The notes: generated from the letters alone by a model not told the origin. A DNA stretch of 64,000 nucleotides from an uncultured Lachnospiraceae bacterium (GCA_947382625.1 CANDAG010000007.1:1-64000); one strand, 5' to 3'. Positions 41,114-50,148 are shown, counted from the first letter of the stretch. Made by a program: numbers and translations.

Positions 41114-43023
41114 GAATGATGAAGCTTGCCTTACTGAATTTCAGAAACGGCTTCAGAAATTATCTGTCCCTGGTGATTTCCCTGGCCTTTACCATGTCGG
41201 TTTTTTTGAATTTCCAGAATATCATTTATTCCGATGCGCTGGCTCTTTTGGGGGAGCGGAACAAGAATAATGTGGACACCATTGTGCAGGTGATCTCTGT
41301 GGTGCTTGTGTGCTTTATGTTCTTCTTTATCTGGTATTCCACCAATGTTTTTCTTACCAGACAGAAAAAGGAGATCGGTATTTATGTGTTTATGGGGCTT
41401 ACCAACCAGAAGATCGGAAAGCTCTATATGATTGAGATCACGTTGATCGGCTTATCTGCTCTGGTTTTGGGAATTGCTTTCGGCACAGCCTTCACCGGTC
41501 TGTTTCAGATGGTACTGCTGGCCCTTTCGGATCTGGTGGTGGAGATCAGCTTTCAATTTGTGCTGCAGCCGGTGCTGATCACAGCCGGGGTCTATCTTGT
41601 GATCTATCTGATCTTTGTACTGAAGGGGTATGCGGATATTGTAAGAAGCAGTGTGCTTGACATGTTTACAGGAGCAAGGCAAAATGAGTATATAAGACAA
41701 AGCTTTATCCTTTTGTGGATCCGGGCGCTTTTGGGAGTGGTTGTGCTGGGAACCGGATTCTATTTTGCCGTGAAGGAGGGCGGGATGGAGGTACTCGGGA
41801 ATGTATTTCTTGCGGTGGTCCTTGTCATTGCAGGAGTTTACCTTCTCTTTGGAGGACTGATCCCTCTTATTTTTCAGGGACTGGCGGGAAGAAAAAGCTT
41901 CCTTTACCAAAAGACCCGGTGTCTGTGGGTGAACAATGTGATCTTCCGGATGAAAAAGAATTACAGAACCTACGCCATGGTCTGCGTGCTGGTGCTCTGC
42001 TCCGTAACGGCCCTGGCAACCGGGTTTGCTATGAAGGCGCGGTATGAGAATATTGTCCATTTTGAAAATACCTACACCTTTCAGCTTTTAAGCGACCGGA
42101 AGGATCTGGATGATGAGGCCAGAGAGCTGATAGAGGAATGTACGCCCATCGCCTTCAGCTCTTACATTCCCATCACGACTCTGGAGGAGAGTCAGATAAA
42201 AACCACTACCAGATATACCGGATATGCAATTACCTCCTGGTCGGCGTTAAAGAATCTGGCGGAGGAAGCGGGGCTTTCCTTTGAGCTGGAGGAGCCGGAA
42301 GAGGACGAGTATATCAGAGCAACCAATATGATACTTTTTTCTCTTATCACGGATGTGACCTCCGAGACGGCAGTGATAGAGGGAAAGACCTTCCGGCAGA
42401 TACAAAGGACCCAGGAGCCTTATCTTGGTTATCTTCAGGAAAGGCATGTGAATTTATTCATCTTAAACGATGAGGAATATGAAAAGCTCCGGCCCGCCGG
42501 AAGAGAGCTGTATGTCTATAACTATAAGATTACGGATCCAAAGGCGTTTGCGGCTGCCAGAGACAGGCTCTCGGAGCTTGTAGAGCAGATAAGACAGAAG
42601 GATGGATATATCGGGCGTGTGGCCATTGACCCTGAGGGGGAGGATGACAGAAAATGGATCAAGGTACTTTACTCCCTTTGTGAATTTATGTTCATGGTTT
42701 TCATTTTTGCCAGCGGCAGTATTATGTCTATGAAGCTGTACAATGATTCCTTTGAGGAAAAGGAGCGGTATCTGGTGATGAAAAAGCTGGGATTTGAGAG
42801 CAGGCTTCTGGGAAGATCCATCGCCTGTGAGCTGGCGGCAGCCTATGGTATGCCATTTGTTGTGATGAGCATTGCCTCGTACTTTTCGGTGCATGCTCTG
42901 GAAAAAATGATGTTTGCAGATCTGCGGATGATTAATGTGGTAAGCGTGCTGGCGGTGGGAGTTGTCTTTTTTGTCTGCTACAGATTGTCTGTGAGAGTAT
43001 ATCGGAGGAATGTAGGGGTATAA
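41110..43023 (+). CDS. Bce-type ABC permease, FtsX family
   Basis: This 637-residue permease has the ten-helix BceB layout: one helix at the N terminus, groups of helices to about residue 290, a large extracellular domain of about 200 residues between helices 7 and 8 (about 320-510) for drug and kinase sensing, and three C-terminal helices (VSVLAVGVVFFVCYRL near the end). The FtsX-like pattern is clear in the first and last blocks. It is coupled to the ATPase gene by ATGA. Specificity (bacitracin, lantibiotic or other) cannot be predicted. Confidence 0.9.
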   Translation: MRMMKLALLNFRNGFRNYLSLVISLAFTMSVFLNFQNIIYSDALALLGERNKNNVDTIVQVISVVLVCFMFFFIWYSTNVFLTRQKKEIGIYVFMGLTNQKIGKLYMIEITLIGLSALVLGIAFGTAFTGLFQMVLLALSDLVVEISFQFVLQPVLITAGVYLVIYLIFVLKGYADIVRSSVLDMFTGARQNEYIRQSFILLWIRALLGVVVLGTGFYFAVKEGGMEVLGNVFLAVVLVIAGVYLLFGGLIPLIFQGLAGRKSFLYQKTRCLWVNNVIFRMKKNYRTYAMVCVLVLCSVTALATGFAMKARYENIVHFENTYTFQLLSDRKDLDDEARELIEECTPIAFSSYIPITTLEESQIKTTTRYTGYAITSWSALKNLAEEAGLSFELEEPEEDEYIRATNMILFSLITDVTSETAVIEGKTFRQIQRTQEPYLGYLQERHVNLFILNDEEYEKLRPAGRELYVYNYKITDPKAFAAARDRLSELVEQIRQKDGYIGRVAIDPEGEDDRKWIKVLYSLCEFMFMVFIFASGSIMSMKLYNDSFEEKERYLVMKKLGFESRLLGRSIACELAAAYGMPFVVMSIASYFSVHALEKMMFADLRMINVVSVLAVGVVFFVCYRLSVRVYRRNVGV

Positions 43024-43092
43024 AATGGATTTTGCAAGAACCGAAAAGAGCAATTTGTTATGTCGTTTGCTGTAAAGAAAAGGAGGCGTGGT

Positions 43093-43956
43093 ATGAATCT
43101 GGAAAAATTTGGGGAAGGTGCACAGAAGCTGGGCGTTTTGGGGATCAAGGTAACCCAGGACGGCGTTCTTAAGGCACAGCAGCTTTGGGATGAGGAATGC
43201 CGGAGGAATGTGTATTCGGCCAGCAAAAGCTTTACCGCCTGTGCGGTGGGGTTTGCCGTAAAGGAAGGCCTCATCACGTTGGAAGAGCCGCTGACAGAGG
43301 CTTTTTCGGAGGATCTGCCGGAAACCATCGGCGAAAATCTCAAGAAGGCCAGGGTCAGGGATCTGTTGACTATGTGCCTGGGGCAGGAGAGCGGAAATCT
43401 TATGGGCGCCCAGAGGCCTTTATATGAGGAGGAAGACTGGGTAAAAATGTCCCTGGGGATTCCTTTTGTCTATGAGCCGGGAACCCATTTTGTGTACAAC
43501 AATGTGGGACCGTATCTGGCAGGCGTTCTGGTCCAGCGTCGGGCAGGCTGTGACCTTGTATCCTACCTGATGCCCAGATTATTTAAGCCTCTGGGGATCA
43601 GGCGGCCTATGTGGGAAAGTGATCCTACAGGCTACACCTTCGGTGCAGGCGGACTGTTTTTGACCCTTTCGGAGCTCCATAAGTTCGGGCTTTTCTGCCT
43701 GCAAAAGGGAAGCTGGGGCGGAAAGCAGCTTCTTCCTGCCGCATGGATTGAGGAATGCGCAAAGAGGCAGTCAGACAATCCCTATGGGTATCTGTTCTGG
43801 ACGGGAGATAAGAATTCTTACCGGGCTGACGGAAAATACTGCCAGTGGTCCATAGTGTTTGAGGATAAGAATGCCGTGATAACCATTGTGGCTGAGTGCA
43901 GGGATGGAGATGCGTTGAAGGAACTGGTTTTTGGGGAACTGTATCCGCAGCTGTGA
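43093..43956 (+). CDS. Serine hydrolase, class C beta-lactamase/DD-peptidase fold
   Basis: This 287-residue protein has the SxxK nucleophile motif in SASKSFTA (about 42-49), the YxN motif in FVYNNVG, and conserved LLTMCLGQES and FGAGGLFLTLSELHKFG stretches. It is shorter than usual and has no signal peptide, so it is an esterase or peptidase-like cytoplasmic member rather than a secreted beta-lactamase. Start 43093 follows AAAAGGAGGCGTGGT. It lies 69 nt after the permease gene on the same strand; a role in resistance is not established. Confidence 0.8.
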   Translation: MNLEKFGEGAQKLGVLGIKVTQDGVLKAQQLWDEECRRNVYSASKSFTACAVGFAVKEGLITLEEPLTEAFSEDLPETIGENLKKARVRDLLTMCLGQESGNLMGAQRPLYEEEDWVKMSLGIPFVYEPGTHFVYNNVGPYLAGVLVQRRAGCDLVSYLMPRLFKPLGIRRPMWESDPTGYTFGAGGLFLTLSELHKFGLFCLQKGSWGGKQLLPAAWIEECAKRQSDNPYGYLFWTGDKNSYRADGKYCQWSIVFEDKNAVITIVAECRDGDALKELVFGELYPQL

Positions 43957-43971
43957 GACTGGGGAGGGATT

Positions 43972-44529
43972 TTAGATGATTTTGAAATGTGCGTCTAATT
44001 CATCAATGTACTCCTGACATAAGTGAACCTCGGGGCAGGCCAGAAACAGCGTTTTCCCGGTAGTTTTGCTGATTCCTATATGAATGTCCCAATATTGAAG
44101 AATATCCATTCCTATTAATATATTACCTTTTCTATTGTAGTTGACATATATGGAATTTTGGGGGATGGGGATATCAGCAATGTAAAAATATTTGAGTCTG
44201 TGTTGGAACTTCATAGCTGAGCATTGCATTTTGTCTTTGAAGGTGATTGGTCTGCTATGTCGTTCTCCTCCAGACTCAACACCATAACTTATTTCATAAG
44301 GAATGTTATTTATAATATCGTTTTCTTTTAAAGAATCACAAAATCCATTTAATGCCTGAAATCTTGCCAGAGGGATCGTGCTGATGGAACATCCTGTATC
44401 TATTTTTACAGGAACATTGCTAAAGGGAGCCGGAATATTATCCAGTTTAAAGGAGGCTGTTGTCATAAAAGAGCCTCCGATTCCTGCTTTGGTTGGGAGA
44501 AGCTCTATTGCAATAAATTTATTCATCAT
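43972..44529 (-). CDS. Retropepsin-like aspartic protease family protein
   Basis: This 185-residue protein has the single-domain aspartyl protease pattern: VKIDTGCSIS (catalytic Asp-Thr-Gly, about residues 41-50) and the later hydrophobic-hydrophobic-Gly element NILIGMDIL (about 136-144). It would work as a dimer. There is no signal peptide. The gene is AT-rich relative to its neighbours and overlaps the upstream 88-codon gene by 11 nt, so the two form a small unit. The substrate is unknown. Its 3' end faces the serine hydrolase. Confidence 0.7.
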   Translation of the reverse strand: MMNKFIAIELLPTKAGIGGSFMTTASFKLDNIPAPFSNVPVKIDTGCSISTIPLARFQALNGFCDSLKENDIINNIPYEISYGVESGGERHSRPITFKDKMQCSAMKFQHRLKYFYIADIPIPQNSIYVNYNRKGNILIGMDILQYWDIHIGISKTTGKTLFLACPEVHLCQEYIDELDAHFKII

Positions 44530-44785
44530 ATACTACTCCATCCTCCAATTCTGCGCTGTCAAAGAAAACAGGTGTGATTGCTTTATCTTGTTTGAACCAT
44601 TGCGTGTATTCTTCTGTATTTCCGCTGCCAAAATACACTAATGTTCCTTCTATATCATTATTTGCCAATAGTTTTGTATCCAATAAGATCATACATGTAT
44701 CCAATATATTGCTAAGCTGCGAAACTTTAACGCGCATATTTTTGTGAAGGTCATTGAATGTATATTTCTTTTCAGATATGCCCAT
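44519..44785 (-). CDS. Small unknown protein paired with the aspartic protease
   Basis: This 88-residue protein starts MGISEKKYTFNDLHKNMRV and is acidic at the C terminus (DSAELEDGVVYDE). No signal, membrane helix or recognised motif is seen. It has an AAAGGA ribosome site and its 3' end overlaps the protease gene by 11 nt. It may regulate or escort the protease, or be its substrate; this is a guess from position only. Confidence 0.55.
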   Translation of the reverse strand: MGISEKKYTFNDLHKNMRVKVSQLSNILDTCMILLDTKLLANNDIEGTLVYFGSGNTEEYTQWFKQDKAITPVFFDSAELEDGVVYDE

Positions 44786-44914
44786 ATTTACATATTCCTT
44801 TCTACTAAAATTGTTGTACCGGATTCGGCAGAAATATAAAGACTTTTATTTTAGAATATGCCTAAAACAGATGGAAAGCAATAGAAATTTTTAGAAATGT
44901 ATATTGAAATAAAG

Positions 44915-45056
44915 GTAACTATTCAGCTAGGACTTTGCACTTGCTGCAAAGTCCGTGAGAATGCGTGGATTTAGCCGGGAGTGAATCTGCCCCTCGCCGA
45001 AGGCGATTTTAAATGGGCAGATTCAGTAACTATGAAGCCGAAGGCTGAATAGTTAC
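44915..45056. mobile_element. 142-bp MITE-like element with perfect 13-bp terminal inverted repeats
   Basis: The ends are GTAACTATTCAGC (44915-44927) and its exact reverse complement GCTGAATAGTTAC (45044-45056). Inside are a stem GGACTTTGCA..TGCAAAGTCC (44930-44954), a second stem GAATCTGCCC..GGGCAGATTC (44983-45024) with an inner TCGCC/GGCGA hairpin, and the family-1 palindrome at 45026-45056. It encodes no protein. It occupies most of the 383-nt gap between divergent genes. It could be a non-autonomous element or a structured RNA. Confidence 0.7.
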
Positions 45057-45168
45057 AAACAAAGCAGGAATCAGCTGTGGATTAAAAGTCCAATGACAAA
45101 TGACCAAAAAAAGTATAAGCTATAACTGTAGCTATATGCAAATACGGAAGAAACAGAGGAAGAACGGA

Positions 45169-46785
45169 ATGGGCATCGTTATCAATCTGTATTTGATCCC
45201 CCACCGGATCGCACCGGAGGAATGGAGGAAGGTCTATCAGGAGTCCCTGAAGCTGGTGGAAGCCTTTGATTTTATGGATCGGATAGAGGCAAGGCGCAAT
45301 GGGCTTCAATATTTTTTTGCACGGAAATCGGAGGACAGGGAGGGGTTTCTTTCATCCGGCGGTCACGGATGGCTTTCTGTGGGAGATCTGCGGACGGGAG
45401 AAGTGACAGGGGAATTTATGCTGGCAGAGGATATTCAGGCTTATTTGCCCGGGAAACCTGTGAAGGATCAGGGAGAAGAGATTCTGTTGAATGGGCTTGA
45501 GGGGATAGAAGGGATCAAAAAGTCCCGGGGGTGTGTTAATATATGGGGAGGACAGACCAGAGGCGGAAGCTGTCATATTTATCTGCTGGCCATTGCCTGT
45601 CTGATCGTCAGCCGGCTGCCTGAGGCATCCATGGTTTCAGGCAGTATTTCAGCAGGCCAGTGTAAAAGGGCTGTAAGGTGGGCTGACCGGCATCTTACAG
45701 AGCCGGTGGATCTGCCGGTTACCGGACAGATGAAAAGACTGCTGAAGCGGCTGCGGGCTTGCGGGCTTTCCGGGGTGGGATTGCTGAGGGCCTTTTTACA
45801 GCTTACAGATGAGGCGAAGGATGAGCGGATGGGAGAATTTTTGAGAAAGGAATTTACCGCGGAGGAGCTTTATGATCATTACAGACAGCGGTTTTTGCCC
45901 TATCAGACTGATCAGCGGGGATTCGCCAGAGTGATGAAGGAATATCTGGAAATGGGGTTTTCTTTTCGGGAGCTGTTAAGGCTTGTTGTGGAGGATCCCC
46001 AGGGCGTACGGGCAGAGCCTGAGGCGTTTTTGAGAAGGGTTCTGGAGGCAAAGCTGCACATCCGGGATAAGGAAATTTATGATTTCGCCGAAACGGCAAG
46101 GGAGAGAGCGGACCAGGAGGAACCGGACAGAGACAAAGAGCTGCCTGCCAGGATATTCTGTCTGCTTACCGGCATGGAAAATAAGAATGTGAATGCATTT
46201 TATCCCCTTGATAAGATCAGGGAGGACTGTAAGCATGCATTCGGGGACCTGTGTTGGACAGATTCTCTGATAGACGCTCTGGTGGCGGAGGAAGCGGAGA
46301 AGGATTCCCGCAGGGAGAGTATCCAGTCGATCCTCTACGACAATGAGGACGGCCTGTTCCGGCAGAAGGTTTCAGAGCAGTCCGTCGAAAGCGGGGAAGG
46401 GCAGGATCAAAAGAACAGCAGGTTAAATTCTTATAAAGAACTGTACGGCTTTGTGCCGGGATGCGCTGTGAAGCCGGAGCTCGAGGAGAATCTGGTCAGG
46501 AATTTCCATGCGATCCATAAATACACGGAAGAAACATTCGAAGAATTCCGTATTTTAAAAAAAGAAGAAAGAGAAAATTATCTGATACAGAAGGCGATCG
46601 GCACGTTGTTTCCGGAGGCGGTCTGGGACAGGATATTTGAAAGGATCATGGATGATGGCTATATCGAACGGGTCTATGGGATCCTGAGCATAAACAGAGG
46701 ACAGGGAGATGGAGAGCTGTTTTGCAGAAGCCTGTTTTCCAATATGACAGCGATCGATCATTATTGGGAAAAGACGCAAAAGTGA
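45169..46785 (+). CDS. Unrecognised 538-residue cytoplasmic protein
   Basis: No family was recognised. The protein starts MGIVINLYLIPHRIAPEEWR, is rich in Glu, Arg and Leu, and is predicted mainly alpha-helical without membrane segments. Two sub-regions are visible: an N-terminal mixed domain (about 1-190, with GCVNIWGGQTRGGSCHIY) and a helical C-terminal part with a long charged stretch (about 300-420). Start 45169 is preferred because GAGGAAG precedes it; the frame extends to 45100 but that stretch lacks a ribosome site. It lies 46 nt before a helix-turn-helix gene on the same strand. Confidence 0.6.
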   Translation: MGIVINLYLIPHRIAPEEWRKVYQESLKLVEAFDFMDRIEARRNGLQYFFARKSEDREGFLSSGGHGWLSVGDLRTGEVTGEFMLAEDIQAYLPGKPVKDQGEEILLNGLEGIEGIKKSRGCVNIWGGQTRGGSCHIYLLAIACLIVSRLPEASMVSGSISAGQCKRAVRWADRHLTEPVDLPVTGQMKRLLKRLRACGLSGVGLLRAFLQLTDEAKDERMGEFLRKEFTAEELYDHYRQRFLPYQTDQRGFARVMKEYLEMGFSFRELLRLVVEDPQGVRAEPEAFLRRVLEAKLHIRDKEIYDFAETARERADQEEPDRDKELPARIFCLLTGMENKNVNAFYPLDKIREDCKHAFGDLCWTDSLIDALVAEEAEKDSRRESIQSILYDNEDGLFRQKVSEQSVESGEGQDQKNSRLNSYKELYGFVPGCAVKPELEENLVRNFHAIHKYTEETFEEFRILKKEERENYLIQKAIGTLFPEAVWDRIFERIMDDGYIERVYGILSINRGQGDGELFCRSLFSNMTAIDHYWEKTQK

Positions 46786-46831
46786 AGTGACAGATTAAAT
46801 ATACATTGTGGAAAGGAATGTGATCATAAAT

Positions 46832-47155
46832 ATGCACAACGGGAGTTTATACCCTAATATCCATTTAAAGGGAACAGGTATTTATTTGAAACGATTGATC
46901 CGCAAAAAGGGCTATACAGTAAAGGACATCCAGGAGCTTCTGCATCTGTCATGTCCCCAGCCGATCTATCGGTGGTTTAAGGGACAGATGCTGCCCTCGG
47001 TAGATCATCTGTATACCCTTTCACGGTTATTATATATGCATATGGAAAGTCTGCTCCTTCCCGAGAGAGAAGTGCTGCCGGAAAGGATGCGGCTTCGCCT
47101 GATCGCCTACTTTAGAGCCTTCAGCCTGGCGTATCCGGCAACAGGCAGCGTTTAA
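46832..47155 (+). CDS. Helix-turn-helix protein, XRE-like
   Basis: This protein of about 107 residues has an XRE-type fold in GTGIYLKRLIRKKGYTVKDI through PQPIYRWFKGQMLPSVDHLY (about 13-65). The PQPIYRWFKGQ recognition helix is typical of short clostridial XRE regulators. The start is uncertain: ATG 46832 is used, but GTG 46808 is also in frame. It may be cotranscribed with the upstream unknown gene. Its stop TAA (47153-47155) shares TTAA with the stop of the facing nrdG gene. Confidence 0.7.
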   Translation: MHNGSLYPNIHLKGTGIYLKRLIRKKGYTVKDIQELLHLSCPQPIYRWFKGQMLPSVDHLYTLSRLLYMHMESLLLPEREVLPERMRLRLIAYFRAFSLAYPATGSV

Positions 47156-47736
47156 GCCTCTAAGGGCTCGCAGGGAAATAATTCCGGACACCCCTCTTCA
47201 TGGATCTGAAGGATCCGCTGATTTCGGCTGCCCCGGAACTTTAGGCTGATATCATACAGATCCTGGTCGAATTCTCCGTCCACCAGGATATCGATGTAGC
47301 TTAAGAACTCATCTGTGGCGGGGCAGTGAGCCCTTCCCTGAGGATCCAGAATATCCCGTTCATAGTTGTAGCCGGTGTAGCACCAGATATTCTTGCGGGC
47401 AAACGAAGGGCTGTTTGCCGAGGAAGCTGTCTGGCGCTGATCAGACTGTCCGGAAAAACGTTCATGGAACTGCCGGAGCAGCGGCAGAAGAGCCTGCTGG
47501 TTTGCCGGTTCCATGGGTTCCCCGCCTAAGAGGGTCAATCCGCTGATATAGTGAGGCTCCATGGATTTCAAAACAGCTTTCGCCGTAATCTCCGTAAACT
47601 CTTCTCCATAATTAAAATCCCACGCCATCTCATTAAAGCATCCCCGGCATCTGTGAGTACAGCCGGAAACAAACAGGCTGGTCCGTACTCCCAGCCCGTT
47701 GGATATATCATAATATTTGATATTTGCGTATTTCAT
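47152..47736 (-). CDS. nrdG: Anaerobic ribonucleotide reductase activating protein
   Basis: This 194-residue radical-SAM activase installs the glycyl radical on NrdD. The iron-sulfur motif is GCTHRCRGCFN (CxxxCxxC, about residues 26-36), followed by LLGGEPM and NIWCYTGYNYE. A Ser/Gln/Ala-rich insert (SGQSDQRQTASSANSPSF, about 108-125) makes it somewhat longer than typical NrdG. Start 47736 overlaps the nrdD stop (ATGA), the usual coupling; the frame extends further upstream within nrdD but without support. Confidence 0.93.
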   Translation of the reverse strand: MKYANIKYYDISNGLGVRTSLFVSGCTHRCRGCFNEMAWDFNYGEEFTEITAKAVLKSMEPHYISGLTLLGGEPMEPANQQALLPLLRQFHERFSGQSDQRQTASSANSPSFARKNIWCYTGYNYERDILDPQGRAHCPATDEFLSYIDILVDGEFDQDLYDISLKFRGSRNQRILQIHEEGCPELFPCEPLEA

Positions 47737-49895
47737 AAGTGCATCACCCGTTCCCTGATCTCCTGTGTGCGGCCCTGATTCCAGAACTGAGTGCCGATAT
47801 AGCCGCAGGTCCGTCTTGCCACGTTCATTTTGTCCTGGTCCCGATTCCCGCAATTGGGACATTCCCAGAGCAGCTTTTTGTGAGTGTCCTCAATGATCCG
47901 GATCTCCCCGTCGTAACCGCAAACCTGACAGTAATCGCTTTTGGTATTTAATTCCGCATACATGATATGATCGTAAATATGCTGCATAACGGCCAGGACA
48001 GCATCGATATTGTTCTGCATATTGGGCACCTCCACATAGCTGATGGCGCCTCCCGGGGACAGCTCCTGGAACTGAGCCTCAAAGGTCAGCTTGTCGAAGG
48101 CGTTGATAGGCTCGGTCACATGAATATGGTAGCTGTTGGTGATGTAGTTCTTGTCAGTCACGCCGGGAATGATCCCAAAGCGGGACTGCAGGCATTTGGA
48201 AAATTTATAGGTGGTGGACTCTAAGGGTGTCCCGTAAAGGCTGAAGGAAATATTGGTTTCCTCTGCCCATGTTTTGCAGGTATCATTTAAGTAGTTCATC
48301 ACTTCAAGGGCAAAGGGAGTAGCCTCCGGGTCGGTGTGGGATTTTCCGGTCATGTAACGGACACATTCACACAGCCCCGCATAGCCCAGGGAAATCGTGG
48401 AATATCCGCCGTAAAGCAGCTTGTCGATGGTTTCCCCTTTCTTTAATCGTGCCAGTGCGCCGTTCTGCCAGAGAATGGGAGCCACATCGGAAGGGGTGCC
48501 CTTGAGCCGTTCATGCCTGCACATAAGGGCACGCCTGCACAGGGCAAGCCGTTCATCCATAATGGACCAGAATTTATCCATATCTCCGCCGGAGGAGCAG
48601 GCCACATCTACCAGATTCAAGGTCACCACACCCTGATTAAATCTGCCGTAAAATTTATATTGATCATTTTCATCTTTATAAACAGTGAGGAAGGAACGGC
48701 AGCCCATACAGGGATAGCAGTTTCCGTCCTTGAGCTTTTTGATGATCTTTTCGGATATATAATCGGGAACCATACGCTTGGCGGTACACTGGGCGGCCAG
48801 TCTGGTCAGATCCCAGTAGGGAGTACCTTCGGCAATATTGTTCTCTTCAAGGACATAGATCAGCTTGGGAAAAGCAGGGGTAATGTAAACGCCCTGTTCA
48901 TTTTTGACGCCCTGGATACGCTGAAGGAGCATTTCCTTTATGATCAGCGCAAGATCCTCCCGAAGCTGTCCTTCAGGAACCTCGTTTAAATACATAAATA
49001 CGGTTACAAAGGGCGCCTGGCCATTGGTAGTCATCAGGGTGATCACCTGGTACTGGATCATCTGGACTCCCTGCTTGATCTCGCGTCTTACACGCATTTC
49101 CGCCATCTGAGCCACCAGCTTTTCATCTGCCTCCATTCCCTGAGACTCTAACTCCTCTCTCACCTCTCTGCGGAATTTTTCACGGCTCACCTGCACAAAG
49201 GGAGCAAGATGGGAGAGGGTAATGCTCTGGCCGCCGTACTGGGAGCTGGCGATCTGAGCAATAGCCTGAGTGGCAACATTGCAGGCCGTAGAGAAGCTCT
49301 TGGGTGTCTCGATCATGGTCTCGCTGATAATGGTGCCGTTCTGCAGCATGTCCTCTAAATTGACCAGACAGCAGTTGTGCATATTCTGGGCAAAATAATC
49401 CGAATCATGGAAGTGGATCAGCCCCTTTTCATGGGCATCCACGATATCCTCAGGAAGAAGGAAGCGCCTGGTGATATCCTTGCTCACCTCGCCCGCCATA
49501 TAATCCCGCTGTACACTGTTGACGATGGGATTTTTGTTGGAATTTTCCTGGAGTACCTCCTCATTATTACATTCCAGAAGAGAAAGGATCTGTTCATCCG
49601 TGGAGTTGGATTTACGGACAAGGGCTCTCTTATAGCGATAGGTGATATAGTTTGAAGCGAGCTTGTAGGACTGCTGTTTCATGATCTCTGCTTCCACCAT
49701 ATCCTGGATCTCTTCCACATTAGGACTGTGCCGCAGCTGCTTGCACAGGTCAGTGACGTTGGTTACGACTGCATGGATCTGGGCGTCGCTTAAGCGATCG
49801 CATTCCTGAACGCTTCCGTTGGCTTTCTTCACAGCCTCCTCTATTTTAATGGCGTCAAATACTACTTCCATCCCGCTTCGTTTGATAATGTTCAT
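47733..49895 (-). CDS. nrdD: Anaerobic ribonucleoside-triphosphate reductase, class III
   Basis: This 720-residue enzyme makes dNTPs from NTPs under anaerobic conditions. An ATP-cone occupies about residues 1-90. The body carries NSVQRDYMAGEVSKDITRRF and the catalytic Cys region CYPCMGCRSF; the C terminus has the zinc site CQVCGYD..CPNCGNRD and the glycyl-radical loop RRTCGYIGTQFWNQGR. Start 49895 follows ATGGAGG; ATG 49907 is too far from it. Expression should be controlled by NrdR boxes upstream (49912-49958). Confidence 0.95.
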   Translation of the reverse strand: MNIIKRSGMEVVFDAIKIEEAVKKANGSVQECDRLSDAQIHAVVTNVTDLCKQLRHSPNVEEIQDMVEAEIMKQQSYKLASNYITYRYKRALVRKSNSTDEQILSLLECNNEEVLQENSNKNPIVNSVQRDYMAGEVSKDITRRFLLPEDIVDAHEKGLIHFHDSDYFAQNMHNCCLVNLEDMLQNGTIISETMIETPKSFSTACNVATQAIAQIASSQYGGQSITLSHLAPFVQVSREKFRREVREELESQGMEADEKLVAQMAEMRVRREIKQGVQMIQYQVITLMTTNGQAPFVTVFMYLNEVPEGQLREDLALIIKEMLLQRIQGVKNEQGVYITPAFPKLIYVLEENNIAEGTPYWDLTRLAAQCTAKRMVPDYISEKIIKKLKDGNCYPCMGCRSFLTVYKDENDQYKFYGRFNQGVVTLNLVDVACSSGGDMDKFWSIMDERLALCRRALMCRHERLKGTPSDVAPILWQNGALARLKKGETIDKLLYGGYSTISLGYAGLCECVRYMTGKSHTDPEATPFALEVMNYLNDTCKTWAEETNISFSLYGTPLESTTYKFSKCLQSRFGIIPGVTDKNYITNSYHIHVTEPINAFDKLTFEAQFQELSPGGAISYVEVPNMQNNIDAVLAVMQHIYDHIMYAELNTKSDYCQVCGYDGEIRIIEDTHKKLLWECPNCGNRDQDKMNVARRTCGYIGTQFWNQGRTQEIRERVMHL

Positions 49896-49911
49896 TATAA
49901 CCTCCATAAAA

Positions 49912-49984
49912 TACCTATATGTAGTGCAACACCCCGTTTGAGGGCAGATATTTAGTATTATACCCTGTGGAAAAAAATAATCAA
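49912..49984 (-). promoter_or_regulatory. nrdDG promoter with tandem NrdR boxes
   Basis: On the minus strand: TTGATT (49984-49979), 16-nt spacer, TATAAT (49962-49957). Two 16-bp NrdR-like boxes follow: ATACTAAATATCTGCC (49958-49943) and GCACTACATATAGGTA (49927-49912). They resemble ACACTATATATAGTGT and lie exactly 31 bp apart, the spacing of three helical turns known for NrdR. The first overlaps the -10, so binding would block transcription. Confidence 0.75.
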
Positions 49985-50079
49985 GTAGCCTGGGTTACAT
50001 ACCGGAGAAAAAAATAAATGAAATTTCAGGGTGGAAATTGGTTACTTTTTACATTGATTTTTTTGAAGGCTTTTTAAAA

Positions 50080-50108
50080 TTGCCAAACAGTAAAAGCACT
50101 ATTATAAT
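50080..50108 (+). promoter_or_regulatory. Promoter of the HIT gene
   Basis: TTGCCA (50080-50085), 17-nt spacer, TATAAT (50103-50108). A hairpin GTAACCG..CGGTTAC (50122-50148) falls in the 5' leader and resembles repeat family 1. Confidence 0.7.
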
Positions 50109-50121
50109 GGAAATAGGATCG

Positions 50122-50148
50122 TAACCGTGAAGGTACGGAGCGGTTACG
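50122..50148. repeat. Palindrome related to repeat family 1
   Basis: GTAACCG (50122-50128) and CGGTTAC (50142-50148) enclose TGAAGGTACGGAG. The GTAAC..GTTAC ends and GAAG segment match the family-1 palindromes at 40214 and 45026, but the arms differ, so membership is tentative. Confidence 0.5.
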
